From Chitinasiproducens palmae (lineage in GTDB: Bacteria > Pseudomonadota > Gammaproteobacteria > Burkholderiales > Burkholderiaceae), in contig NZ_FNLO01000002.1 of assembly GCF_900095735.1 (NCBI RefSeq), positions 261,626 through 325,625 on the forward strand: a DNA stretch of 64,000 bases. Reading direction: 5' to 3'. Below are positions 1 through 8,585 of this stretch, piece after piece. The notes beneath the pieces were generated by a model, which did no database searches, was not told the origin of the DNA, and saw only the letters and a list, made by a program, of their open reading frames with translations. Each line of letters opens with the position of its first letter. The first letter of the stretch is position 1. A program made the position numbers and the translations under genes.

Positions 1-464
1 CTCGCGCAAATTTCCGGGTATAGGCTCCGCCTACCTTACGGGTGTTCGAGGCGGCAGGCCATCACTTATTCGGCGTCTCAGGTTTCGCATTCTGCGAACA
101 CGGGCGGCGGATCGGCAGATTGGCGCCCCGTCCGACACGGGCAGTGCAGGGTTGTCGACCGCCGCAATCCACCGCCGAGCATTCGGGGAAAGCACCGGTC
201 GGAACCGGGACCGGCGGCGACCGGCGGCGACCAGCGCGGCCCTGCCAGGCCGTTCGCACTGCGTCGGCGGTCGTGGACGAACACGCGCGGCGTCTCGACC
301 GGCGCCGGATGCAACGCAGGTGGCCGTCCGGGCGAGGCCCTCGTTCGCGCCTGCCCTGCGTCCCGTGCCGAGCGCCAGCTCAGATGGAAACGTGCCGGGC
401 GGCGATTTCGCGACACGGACAACTTTGATACATTACCGAGGTCCACTCGTTCAATCGTCCCTGC
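1..464. other. No supported gene
   Basis: Reading frames here are open on both strands but none has a recognisable motif. They look like the usual long spurious frames of GC-rich DNA. A short run of repeated CGGCGGCGAC-like units lies near 210-235. The promoter of the downstream operon is presumably in the last 100 bases, but no clear -35/-10 pair was seen. Confidence 0.5.
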
Positions 465-1214
465 ATGCAGGACTCTCCCCCACCGCTCGACCTGTCCCGC
501 CTTGCGCAGAGCCTGTACGCACAGGGGACCGAGGAAGGCATCCTGGCGCGACTGATGGAGCGCATCGCACCGACGCACCGCTTCTGCGTCGACATTGGCG
601 CAAGCGATGGTCTGCGCAACAGCAACACCGCGCTCTTGCTGCGCGAACAAGGCTGGGGCGGCGTTTTGGTCGAGGCCAGCGACTACCGCTTCGGCAAGCT
701 TGTGGATCACTATGCTGGCGCGGAACACGTTCGCTTGCACCACGATCGGGTTCAGCCCGATACCATCGATCGGCTGCTCGCCGATGCCGGGGTCCCCGAA
801 GCGTTCGACCTGCTTTCGATCGATGTCGACGGCAACGATTATTGGCTCTGGCGCGGTCTTCGCGCGTTCGCGCCGCGGATCGTCGTCATCGAGTACAACC
901 CCTATTACGCGCCGCCCGAGCGCTGGGTGATGTGCTTCAATCCCGCTCACGAATGGGACGGATCGACCTACTATGGCGCGAGCCTCGCATCGCTCGTCCG
1001 GCTGGGTAAAAGCAAGGGTTATGAGCTGGTGTGTTGCGACGACATGGGCAACAACGCGTTCTTTGTGAGAGCCGACCTGTACCCGCGGCTTGGTATCGAC
1101 AGCAACGATGCGTCCGTCCTGTTTCGTCCGGCAATGTACAAGCTGCGCTACATCGGGCAGAACACGTTCCTGACTGGCCATCCATTTCGTCACGGCCCCG
1201 CCGAGCGCATCTGA
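465..1214 (+). CDS. FkbM-like / class I SAM-dependent methyltransferase
   Basis: Predicted 249-residue cytoplasmic protein. A glycine-rich SAM-binding motif I (CVDIGASDG, about residues 41-49) is followed by an acidic strand end (VLVEAS) and by LLSIDVDGNDY near residue 120, the pattern of FkbM-like and related class I methyltransferases. Such enzymes typically O-methylate sugars or other small hydroxylated substrates; the substrate here is unknown. It is the first gene of a tightly packed plus-strand run: its stop is followed directly by the ATG of the next gene, so the two are probably translationally coupled. The methyltransferase fold is fairly secure. The exact family and any activity are inferred. 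Confidence 0.8.
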   Translation: MQDSPPPLDLSRLAQSLYAQGTEEGILARLMERIAPTHRFCVDIGASDGLRNSNTALLLREQGWGGVLVEASDYRFGKLVDHYAGAEHVRLHHDRVQPDTIDRLLADAGVPEAFDLLSIDVDGNDYWLWRGLRAFAPRIVVIEYNPYYAPPERWVMCFNPAHEWDGSTYYGASLASLVRLGKSKGYELVCCDDMGNNAFFVRADLYPRLGIDSNDASVLFRPAMYKLRYIGQNTFLTGHPFRHGPAERI

Positions 1215-2207
1215 ATGGTGCTATCCGGCGATGCGTTCGAGTCGACCTGCCGGGCCTACGGCCTTGTGGTGCACGGTGCGCCGCGGCGAGTCAGCGAGCG
1301 GGTATGGTTGATCGCGAGCGACCAGGGCGACGTGGCGATGAAGGGCTACGCATCCGAGCATCTGACTCGGGCCAGCAAGGAGGCCGCCTTGCTTTCGCAC
1401 CTGCGGAACCATCCCGACCCGCGCTTTCGCGTTCAGACGCTGCTGCGGACCGCCACGGGCGCGCCGCTCTTCGCCGGGCGCGGCTTCCACGCGATGCTGA
1501 CACGCTGGGAGCGCGGCGAATTCAAGACCTACGACAGGTTCGATCCGGAAGCATGGCGCGCGCTGGGCGCCAGCCTCGCGGCGCTGCATCTCAGTCTCGA
1601 TCGTTTCAACGCGCCGTCGATGGACACGCTGCGCATGCGACTGGGTGCGATCGACGTAAATCAGGTCCGTGGCGCCTTGCAGCAGGCCGCGCAGCGCGCG
1701 GGCTCGCGCGATGATGCAGCGCATCTGCGTCGCTACGTTGAGCTGAGCCTGCGCATGATCGAGCAGCATTATCGGGGTAGTATCGAGGCATTCCCGCTGG
1801 ACGATCCGCAACGGGCGATACACAACGACTACAACCAGTTCAATTATCTGTTTCCCGGCACGTTGCCGCCGATCATTCTCGACTGGGAAGCGGCGATCGG
1901 CGCGCCACGCGAGTACGAACTGGTTCGCTGCCTGAATCACCTGCCGCTCGAAGCGCCGCGACTGGCGGCGGCCTTCGTGCAGGCCTATCGCGCGGTGCGG
2001 GCCGTGCGGCGCGAGAACATCGCTTGGGCGGTCGATGCCGCGTGCCTGCAACACGCGATCAAGCTGTGGGTGGTGCGCGGCTGGTTCGACGACCCCAATC
2101 GCTTTGCATCGCATCTGGCCGGCGCCGTGGCGATGGCGTCGGTGATGGTCGATGCGCGTGCGCGTCTGATCGACTTCTTCTACCGCTGCATGGACGGCTG
2201 CGCCTGA
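1215..2207 (+). CDS. APH/choline-kinase-fold phosphotransferase
   Basis: 330-residue predicted small-molecule kinase. The catalytic Brenner motif is visible as HNDYNQFN (His203 onward), and the metal-binding DFG-equivalent as ILDWE (Asp223). Both are characteristic of the aminoglycoside phosphotransferase / homoserine kinase / choline kinase superfamily, and the length is normal for it. These enzymes phosphorylate a hydroxyl of an aminoglycoside, sugar, amino acid or amino alcohol with ATP. The gene abuts the preceding methyltransferase (TGA then ATG) and lies one base before the radical SAM gene, so it belongs to the same operon. A biosynthetic or self-protection role is plausible. The substrate cannot be read from sequence. 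Confidence 0.85.
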   Translation: MVLSGDAFESTCRAYGLVVHGAPRRVSERVWLIASDQGDVAMKGYASEHLTRASKEAALLSHLRNHPDPRFRVQTLLRTATGAPLFAGRGFHAMLTRWERGEFKTYDRFDPEAWRALGASLAALHLSLDRFNAPSMDTLRMRLGAIDVNQVRGALQQAAQRAGSRDDAAHLRRYVELSLRMIEQHYRGSIEAFPLDDPQRAIHNDYNQFNYLFPGTLPPIILDWEAAIGAPREYELVRCLNHLPLEAPRLAAAFVQAYRAVRAVRRENIAWAVDAACLQHAIKLWVVRGWFDDPNRFASHLAGAVAMASVMVDARARLIDFFYRCMDGCA

Positions 2208-2208
2208 C

Positions 2209-3087
2209 GTGAACATGACTCTCGATCCCGCCCCGAACACGACTGTCCCCGAGCCGCAGCGACATGTCTTTCCGCCGCCGATGGAGCGCAACTACCGCAT
2301 TGAAGGCGGTCGGATCCAGACGCGATCGCTGGAGGCGCATATCGTCGATCATTGCAATCTGACCTGCGCCGAGTGCTGCTCGCTGTCGCCGCTGTTGCCG
2401 GAGTGGTACGCCGAGCCAGCGCCGATCGAGGCGGACCTGCGCCGGGCCGCCACCGTCTTGCAGCCGCGGGTGTTCAAGCTGGTCGGTGGCGAACCCCTGC
2501 TCCATCCAGCGCTGGTCGAGATCATCGAACGTGTGCGCGCGACCGGCATCGCGCCCGTCACCTCCCTTACCACGAACGGTCTCAAGCTGGGCGACATGCC
2601 GGACGCATTCTGGCAGGCAGTGGACGCGCTGACCATCTCTCGGTATCCGAAGCCGCGCCTCACGCCGGACCTCGTCGCCCACATCGAGCGCCAGGCGGCG
2701 CGCTTCGGCGTTCGCCTGAACTGGAAAGTGCAAGACACGTTCACGCTCATGGATCGAGCGCAAGCGCTGGCAGATCGTGATGAAGCACAACGCGTCTTTC
2801 ACGACTGCTGGATCCGCGAGCGCTGCCACATGATTCGAGATGGCATGTTCTACACCTGCACCCGCCCCGCCCACTTCCACACGCTGTTCAACGGCGAGAA
2901 GGACTTCCAATCCGACGGCTTGCCGCTGCGCGACGAGGCTGGCTTGCTCGACGCGATGCTGGCCTACCTTTCGCGCGAAACGCCGCTCGAAGCCTGCTTG
3001 CATTGCCACGGTGGCAGCGCGCCGGTGCGTGCGCATCGCATCCTGAAACGCGCCGAAGTCGCGGCGTTGCAGGCGCGCTATCGATGA
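2209..3087 (+). CDS. Radical SAM protein with additional C-terminal cysteines
   Basis: 292-residue radical SAM enzyme. The cluster-binding CxxxCxxC motif is CNLTCAEC (Cys49, Cys53, Cys56), followed by the SAM-contacting GGEP motif (LVGGEPLLHP) about 35 residues later. Further cysteines (DCWIRERC, YTCTRP, CLHCHGG) in the last third suggest a second, SPASM/twitch-like Fe-S site. The assigned start is GTG at 2209; ATG at 2215 is the alternative. The end overlaps the next gene by four bases (ATGA), implying coupling to the AsnB-like ligase. The family is certain. The reaction (epimerisation, dehydrogenation, carbon-carbon or thioether chemistry) is unknown. Confidence 0.88.
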   Translation: MNMTLDPAPNTTVPEPQRHVFPPPMERNYRIEGGRIQTRSLEAHIVDHCNLTCAECCSLSPLLPEWYAEPAPIEADLRRAATVLQPRVFKLVGGEPLLHPALVEIIERVRATGIAPVTSLTTNGLKLGDMPDAFWQAVDALTISRYPKPRLTPDLVAHIERQAARFGVRLNWKVQDTFTLMDRAQALADRDEAQRVFHDCWIRERCHMIRDGMFYTCTRPAHFHTLFNGEKDFQSDGLPLRDEAGLLDAMLAYLSRETPLEACLHCHGGSAPVRAHRILKRAEVAALQARYR

Positions 3088-4157
3088 TCGTCGGCACGCG
3101 CGACCCGTTCGGTTTCGAGCGCCTTCACTATCACCCCGCCAGCGGAGTCTACGCGCCGAGTATCGCGGGTGTACTGGCGGCAGTCCGGCAGGCTGGTGGA
3201 CAACCGTCCGACGAGATCGATCGGTGCGCGATCGCAGGTTATCTGAGCGACGCTCGCCGCCCTGGCCGTACCGTGCTGCGGGAGGTGCGTGCGGTGCCGA
3301 CCGGGCACGCGCTGCTTCGTCAGCCGAGCCGGCCGAACAGGCTGACCGTGCAAGCCGCGCCCATGCACGTGCAACCTGCGGATTTGCCAACGGTCCTGCG
3401 CGCTTCCCTGCAACGTGCGCTGGATGGCGGCAAGCGCGTCGCGCTGGCATTGAGCGGCGGCCTTGACTCGGCACTGCTGCTAGCCTTGCTGCGGGACCTC
3501 GGCGCGCATCGCGATGTGGTCTGCTACATCCTGGCAACCGGCATGCCGGACTATTGCGAACGCGAGCCCGCGCTGTCGCTTGCGGCGCGCTTCGACGCCC
3601 ACGTGAAGATCGTGCATGCGAGCGAAGCCGATTTCGTCGCCGCGCTGCGACGCACGGTGGTGACGGTCGAGGAACCGCTGTTCAACCTGCATCCAGTCGC
3701 GAAACGCCTGCTGGCCGAGGCCATGGCGGCGGATGGCATACAGACGGCCGTGACGGGTGACGGCGCGGATCAGGTCATGCGACGCGACCGCTCCGCGAAT
3801 TACCTTCCGCTGTGCCGCGCCTTGTTCGACGCGGTGTCCGTTGATCTGCATCCACCATTCCTCGACGCCGCCGTCGTCGCCCACCTGGCCAGTCTGCCGC
3901 CCGATCCCGACAAGCAATGCCTGCGCGATATTGGCCGGCGCCTGGCACTGCCGGACCGCCTGGTAAGCGGACCGAAACAGGGCCGGCTCGCACCGCCGAT
4001 GGACCTTTCCGGGCTCGCCGATCGCGACTGCTTGAATGCGATGGCCCGGGCGTTGGGCATGCCGACGCCGAGCTTCGATACGGATCGCGACAAGGTATTG
4101 TGGACCACGCTGCATCTGGTGCTCGACGGCCTGGGTGCGGCGCAATCATCAGAATGA
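3084..4157 (+). CDS. AsnB-type asparagine synthase-like ligase, truncated glutaminase half
   Basis: 357 residues from the ATG overlapping the radical SAM stop. The PP-loop of the synthetase domain is intact (SGGLDS, residues 124-129). Later landmarks of the asparagine synthase domain follow: TGDGADQV, PPFLDAAVV and a terminal PKQGRLAPP. The N-terminal ~110 residues keep only the tail of a class II glutamine amidotransferase (the PGRTVLREVRAVPTGH segment). There is no Cys2 nucleophile, and the protein is about 150-200 residues shorter than AsnB. By analogy with beta-lactam synthetase and lasso-peptide ligases, it probably adenylates a carboxylate and uses a non-glutamine amine. Product unknown. 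Confidence 0.85.
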   Translation: MIVGTRDPFGFERLHYHPASGVYAPSIAGVLAAVRQAGGQPSDEIDRCAIAGYLSDARRPGRTVLREVRAVPTGHALLRQPSRPNRLTVQAAPMHVQPADLPTVLRASLQRALDGGKRVALALSGGLDSALLLALLRDLGAHRDVVCYILATGMPDYCEREPALSLAARFDAHVKIVHASEADFVAALRRTVVTVEEPLFNLHPVAKRLLAEAMAADGIQTAVTGDGADQVMRRDRSANYLPLCRALFDAVSVDLHPPFLDAAVVAHLASLPPDPDKQCLRDIGRRLALPDRLVSGPKQGRLAPPMDLSGLADRDCLNAMARALGMPTPSFDTDRDKVLWTTLHLVLDGLGAAQSSE

Positions 4158-4164
4158 TTCGCAC

Positions 4165-5370
4165 ATGACACGCATCCTGTTCTGCGTCGTGCCCGAGAAG
4201 GGACACATCAATCCCTGCATCGGCACCGCGCAATGTCTGCGCAGCGCCGGTTTCGAGGTTGCCTTCTACGCCCCAGCCGACATCACTGCGCAACTGGACG
4301 GTGCCGGTGGATTCACCTTTCTTGGGCCACGCGAAGTGCCGGAACGTCACGACCTGTCGCGCGGCGCAAGCTTCGCGGCGAACATCCGCGATGCGGCCTG
4401 GCTACGGCACTGGATCCGCACCTTGCTGATCGACCTGGCGCCCGCGCAGGTCGACGTGATCCGCAACGTCGTGCGCGAGTGGCGGCCAGACATCGTCGTG
4501 ATCGATCCGTTGTTGTATGCGGCGGCGATCGCCGCGGCCCGCGAAGGCCTGCCCTGGGTCGCGCTGTCCAACTCCTTGAATCCCGTGTTGCCCGACGATC
4601 TGGACTCGGCACTGCTGAGGACGGTGCGATGGCTCGCACCGGCGCGCGAGCGTCTGTTCACGGCGCACGGCTTGACAGCCCGGTTCAATGGCTGCGACGT
4701 CCTCTCGCCGCATCTCACCATCGCCTTCGCGACCGAGGCGCTAGTGGGTCCGCCGCCGGGCGATGTGCAACTGGTGGGGCCCGCGATGCCGCACGGCCCG
4801 CGCGGCGACGAGATGGCATTTCCGTGGGATCGCCTCGATGGCGACGCGCCGCTCGTCTACATGTCGCTCGGCAGCCAGCTTTACTATCACCCGGTGCTGT
4901 TTCAGAAAGTCATCGACGCGGTCCGGCCGACTGCGGCACAACTGGTGCTGTCGGTCGGGGAGCTGGTCGACACCGACCTCTTGCCCACCGACGACCCGCG
5001 CGTGGTGGTAGTGCGCTATGCGCCGCAGCTCGCCATGCTCCGCCGCGCCGCTGCACTGATCACCCACGGCGGCGCCAACTCGGTGATGGAAGCCCTCGCC
5101 TGCGGCGTCCCGATGCTGATCTCGCCATTCTGCAACGACCAGTTCCATTCGGCCTACTTCGTCGAAAAGGCTGGCGCTGGACATCGGATCGATCTTGAAA
5201 CCATCGGTGTCAGCGACCTGAGCCGCGCGGTGGAACAGGTGTTGCACTCGCGCGCGCTGCAAGCGCGCATGGCGGCGATCCGTGCCAGTTATGCGCGCGA
5301 CGGCTCGGCCGAGGCGGCAAGGATGATCAGCGCACTCGCTTCAGAAAGCCGTCCGGCGACAGCGTCATGA
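4165..5370 (+). CDS. MGT/UGT-like glycosyltransferase (GT1 family)
   Basis: 401 residues starting MTRILFCVVPEKGHINP, the typical N-terminal strand and loop of GT-B fold GT1 enzymes that act on small-molecule acceptors. The nucleotide-sugar donor site is recognisable as YMSLGSQ and the HGGANSVMEALACGVP signature (His301), followed by FCNDQFHSA. Family members glycosylate macrolides, carotenoids, sterols or flavonoids with UDP- or dTDP-sugars. It begins seven bases after the AsnB-like gene and ends the six-gene plus-strand run. Its last 44 bases overlap the 3' end of the converging CmcI-family gene. Family assignment is strong; donor and acceptor are unknown. Confidence 0.88.
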   Translation: MTRILFCVVPEKGHINPCIGTAQCLRSAGFEVAFYAPADITAQLDGAGGFTFLGPREVPERHDLSRGASFAANIRDAAWLRHWIRTLLIDLAPAQVDVIRNVVREWRPDIVVIDPLLYAAAIAAAREGLPWVALSNSLNPVLPDDLDSALLRTVRWLAPARERLFTAHGLTARFNGCDVLSPHLTIAFATEALVGPPPGDVQLVGPAMPHGPRGDEMAFPWDRLDGDAPLVYMSLGSQLYYHPVLFQKVIDAVRPTAAQLVLSVGELVDTDLLPTDDPRVVVVRYAPQLAMLRRAAALITHGGANSVMEALACGVPMLISPFCNDQFHSAYFVEKAGAGHRIDLETIGVSDLSRAVEQVLHSRALQARMAAIRASYARDGSAEAARMISALASESRPATAS

Positions 5371-6025
5371 TCACACGATCCTCGATCGCCTGATCCACTT
5401 CGAATCGCGGATCCGCTGCCAGGAAGGCCGCTGCGGCAGTGGCTGGGTTGTTGCCTTTGCCATAGGGCTTGCCGACGAAGGTCGACTCAGGGAGGTATTC
5501 CATGATCGTATCCATTACGATCACGTAGTTGCCCGGCGTGACGAAGCCTGAATACGCCTGGAGTTCCGCCAGCACATGGTCATGCGTATGATTGAGATCG
5601 AGGATGGCCATCACGCGTGCGCCCTCGCCTGCTTCCCGAATGTCGGCTCGCACCTGTTCGAGTGTCTCGGCTGTGCATGACGCGCCTTCGACCAGACGCA
5701 TTCGATGCGCGAGCCGATGCGACAGCAGCCGAGCGCGAACATCCGCTCGAAGTCTCGGCTCGATCGCGACGACGCGTGAGGTGCCGCCCACGAGTTCCAG
5801 CATGGAGGCCGAAAACACGACGCCACCACCAGCCGCAATGCCTGTCTGTATGATGCGGTCGGGACGCTCGCGCCAGATCAACTCCTGCAGTGCCATCATG
5901 TCGCCGGGCAGATGGAAGAAGCGTTCCCCTAGCCAGCGCGTCTGGAACAGATGCTCGAACTCGGCCGCCCGGCTCAGCCATTCAATATTGAGATCCCGCA
6001 TGCGGGCCGATATCCGCTCAGTCAT
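5327..6025 (-). CDS. CmcI-family (cephalosporin hydroxylase-like) methyltransferase
   Basis: 232-residue protein matching the CmcI / rhamnosyl O-methyltransferase family. It has a Rossmann SAM-site strand IIQTGIAAGGG near residue 60, AIEP, then LDLNHTHDHVLAELQAY, VMDTIMEYLP and GKPYGKGNNPATA, the diagnostic C-terminal block. Despite the family name, many members are O-methyltransferases of sugars or amino-acid-derived metabolites. It is on the opposite strand to the rest of the cluster. It overlaps the glycosyltransferase tail by 44 bases and starts nine bases from a divergent kinase gene, which fits shared control with the cluster. Substrate unknown. Confidence 0.85.
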   Translation of the reverse strand: MTERISARMRDLNIEWLSRAAEFEHLFQTRWLGERFFHLPGDMMALQELIWRERPDRIIQTGIAAGGGVVFSASMLELVGGTSRVVAIEPRLRADVRARLLSHRLAHRMRLVEGASCTAETLEQVRADIREAGEGARVMAILDLNHTHDHVLAELQAYSGFVTPGNYVIVMDTIMEYLPESTFVGKPYGKGNNPATAAAAFLAADPRFEVDQAIEDRVIMTLSPDGFLKRVR

Positions 6026-6034
6026 GTCGATGCG

Positions 6035-7039
6035 ATGCTCCCGAATGATGTTGAAACGCTAGTCCCGCTGCTCGATCGGCACTGGGGGCTGCGTCCGGCC
6101 GGCATGCAGGTCCTCTCGTCGGGCCATACAAACAGAAGCTTCCTCGTTCGATGCGCGTCGGACACCGTCGTACTGCGCGTCTCGTGGCCCGGCAAGCCGA
6201 TTGAACAGGCGCACCGCGAGGCGGCCATCCTGTCCGCGCTTGGCGCGGGCCCATTCCCGCATGCGCTGGCGAAGCGAAGGCCGACCCTGTCAGGGCAGCC
6301 GGAGACGCAAACGGGCGACGGCAGACGACTGCACGTTTTCGAACACATTGCCGGCCAGCCCGGCTTGCCGGAGGACCGCGACGCCGGCGTGCTTGATGCG
6401 ATGCGCACCCTTGCGCGATTGCATGCGGCCATGGAGAGCATACCAGCGAACGCGGCGTCGCCTGTCGACTGGCTGCAGCGCCGCTTTTCGCGCGTGGCCG
6501 CGCGGCCGGCTCCCATGCTGGCGGCGACCCTGTCCGCCGCTTATGACACAGTCATCGACCGTATTCGTGCGGCGCTGGCCGACGCGACCGGGTGGATATG
6601 GGGCCCGGTACACTGGGTGCATGGCGACTACCACGCCGGCAATCTGCTCTATCGCGATGGCAGGGTAAATGGCGTCATCGACTTCGACGATGTCGGACAA
6701 GGCAGCCATTGGCTCGAAGCGGCGTTTGCAGCGTTTGCGCTGTCGCGCGACGCGAGCCGCGATGACGCCTTCGTTTTCGATAAACGGCGCTGGGACGCGG
6801 GCGCGCAGGCCTACGCGACGTTGCGCCACGGCACCGCGCCGCCGTGGCTACGTAACAGACGCGGCGCATTGTTGACCTTGTTCTGCGCGGAACAGACGCT
6901 GATCCATCTCGAGGCGGCGCAACACGAGTTGTGGACGCCCGGACCGGGCATCGGTTTCCTGGCGGGCTGGCGCCACCTGCTCGCCATCGCGCCAGGCCGC
7001 GACTCATGCACGAATAATGCGCGACTACCGCACGACTAA
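6035..7039 (+). CDS. Second APH-fold phosphotransferase
   Basis: 334 residues from the ATG at 6035; the longer upstream frame would run into the divergent gene. The catalytic loop HGDYHAGN (His196 onward) and the metal-binding VIDFDD (Asp216) are canonical for the aminoglycoside phosphotransferase / homoserine kinase superfamily. The N-terminus (SSGHTNRSFLV) is the nucleotide-loop region of this fold. It is clearly distinct in sequence from the first kinase at 1215-2207. It is divergent from the CmcI-like gene with only nine bases between the starts, so any promoter must lie inside the neighbouring coding sequence. Biosynthetic phosphorylation or resistance are both possible. Confidence 0.83.
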   Translation: MLPNDVETLVPLLDRHWGLRPAGMQVLSSGHTNRSFLVRCASDTVVLRVSWPGKPIEQAHREAAILSALGAGPFPHALAKRRPTLSGQPETQTGDGRRLHVFEHIAGQPGLPEDRDAGVLDAMRTLARLHAAMESIPANAASPVDWLQRRFSRVAARPAPMLAATLSAAYDTVIDRIRAALADATGWIWGPVHWVHGDYHAGNLLYRDGRVNGVIDFDDVGQGSHWLEAAFAAFALSRDASRDDAFVFDKRRWDAGAQAYATLRHGTAPPWLRNRRGALLTLFCAEQTLIHLEAAQHELWTPGPGIGFLAGWRHLLAIAPGRDSCTNNARLPHD

Positions 7040-7073
7040 CGCACGACTAATGCGCCAATGAGCCGCCCTCGCG

Positions 7074-7706
7074 TCAGCGGCTCTGGTTCAGGAACAGACG
7101 TACGGCTTCCACTGTATTTGGCCGCGCCTCCGCGTACCGGGAACCGTCATGCAGACAGAACATGGGGTCCCGTCCACGTTCCGCACAGACCTCAGCATGT
7201 CTGCGCATCGCTTCCGCCAATGCGCTCGGTGATGGCGGCGGCCGCCGCCAGTCGTCAAGCATGAACGTCCACCCGGTATGCTTGCGCCGCAAGCCGGCCA
7301 GCACATCGACACGCGGATCAGCTGGCGAAACACCATAAGGCAAGCGCAGCGGTAGTATGTCCGGCGCGACCACGCCGGCGTGCCGATAGGCGCGATGGAT
7401 AAGCCGATCCGTCGTTGCGATCTCGTCGATCAGTGCTTGGTTCGATATGCCGCCGGCCCGCGCATGGCCGAAGGTGTGATTACCGAGACAGTGCCCTTCC
7501 CGAACGATCCGCACCGCCATGGCGAGCGATGTCGACAGGTGGCTGCCGAGCACGAAAAACGTCGCGCGTTGCGATGCCGCTCCCAACACGTCTAGCAAAG
7601 CCGGCGTCGACGGGCCCGGACCATCATCGAAAGTGAGGGTGATCGGCATGGTTTGGCAATCGTGCGGTAGGCTCTCCGGCGCGGCGGGCTGAGGCTGCGT
7701 GTCCAT
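7074..7706 (-). CDS. Polysaccharide deacetylase (NodB domain)
   Basis: 210 residues from the ATG at 7706; a longer start at 7772 adds a non-conserved stretch. All five NodB motifs are visible: TFDDGP (residues 25-30, catalytic base and metal Asp), NHTFGH (metal histidines), LRLPYG, the hydrophobic DDW region and LHDGS near the C-terminus (catalytic His). There is no signal peptide, so it probably acts in the cytoplasm on a soluble N-acetylated saccharide or related amide rather than on peptidoglycan. It converges on the second kinase gene (34 bases apart) and may supply the de-N-acetylation step of the cluster. Substrate inferred only. Confidence 0.85.
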   Translation of the reverse strand: MDTQPQPAAPESLPHDCQTMPITLTFDDGPGPSTPALLDVLGAASQRATFFVLGSHLSTSLAMAVRIVREGHCLGNHTFGHARAGGISNQALIDEIATTDRLIHRAYRHAGVVAPDILPLRLPYGVSPADPRVDVLAGLRRKHTGWTFMLDDWRRPPPSPSALAEAMRRHAEVCAERGRDPMFCLHDGSRYAEARPNTVEAVRLFLNQSR

Positions 7707-8585
7707 CTCAACGCGATTGTCGTCAACGCACCGGCTTTTGGCGTCGCCTGGTCCGTTTCGCGCGCAGCGCAATCCAAAGCATTGTCACATAGCCATACGG
7801 AATCGGGCGAGAAGTGCCTGTACGTCGCCCGGGCAGCGCGAAACGCACCCTTCACAACCTCTCGTCGACGGCCCGGCTGGATTCAGGACAGCACCGGCGA
7901 CGGGCGCGCGCTACGTCACGTTGCAGCAGGGCGGTCCGCTCGCCGGTGCTGCAATTTCCGTGACACCGGCCGGACGGTTGCGGTCCATTGCGAGCGCGGT
8001 TGCGGCAAGCAGTCCGGATGCCGGTCCGATCGGACCGAACCGATCCATCACGCGCCCAACATCGACACTCGGTCTGCACGATTCTTTTCGCGGCCACCGC
8101 CGACATGCGACGCCAGCCATCGCACCGGTGGGCGACCAACGTTTGCGGCGCCCGGTCAGCACTGGCGAGCGTCCATTTCGTCGAGCCGGCCGGTGGCCGC
8201 GCCGGTCCGCATCGGACAACAGCCGTACCATATCTCGCGATTCGCGCCGTGTGATTCCCTCTTCCGCTGATCCGGCTGACGCCCGAGCACGCATACCGAC
8301 GCTCCCGGGCTCCTGCGCCAATCCGGAACAGCATCCGTTGCGTCGTGATCTTCCGAACGACGACAGGGACGACACCGTTGCGCCAAAGATCGTTTCTGAC
8401 GCCGGCGAACAGCACGGGACGGCCGGCACGCTGCGCTCGAGACAGCGCAGGCACCGCGAATCCTTGCTGCGCTGAAGCCGGAACGACACACAGCAGGCCG
8501 GTAGGACGCAAGTCATCACGCGTCCGAGCGCAGCCCCTGCCCGTGCAATCGACGAAGCGGGCCGCCACGCCGGGCAGCCCGTGTC
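7707..8585. other. Gap without a recognisable gene
   Basis: About 880 bases. Long frames exist on both strands (for instance 7852-8589 minus and 7699-8475 plus), but their translations are rich in Arg, Ala and Ser without domains, and no ribosome site stands out. The stretch may be decayed coding sequence at the boundary of the biosynthetic cluster. Confidence 0.5.

Noticed and set aside
42-428. 128-codon plus-strand frame at the window start
   Set aside because: Arg/Pro-rich, no domain, overlaps other equally long frames on both strands.
78-1193. 371-codon minus-strand frame
   Set aside because: Antisense to the FkbM-like gene, no motif; typical third-position GC artefact.
2059-3537. 492-codon minus-strand frame
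   Set aside because: Antisense to the radical SAM and ligase genes, no recognisable domain.
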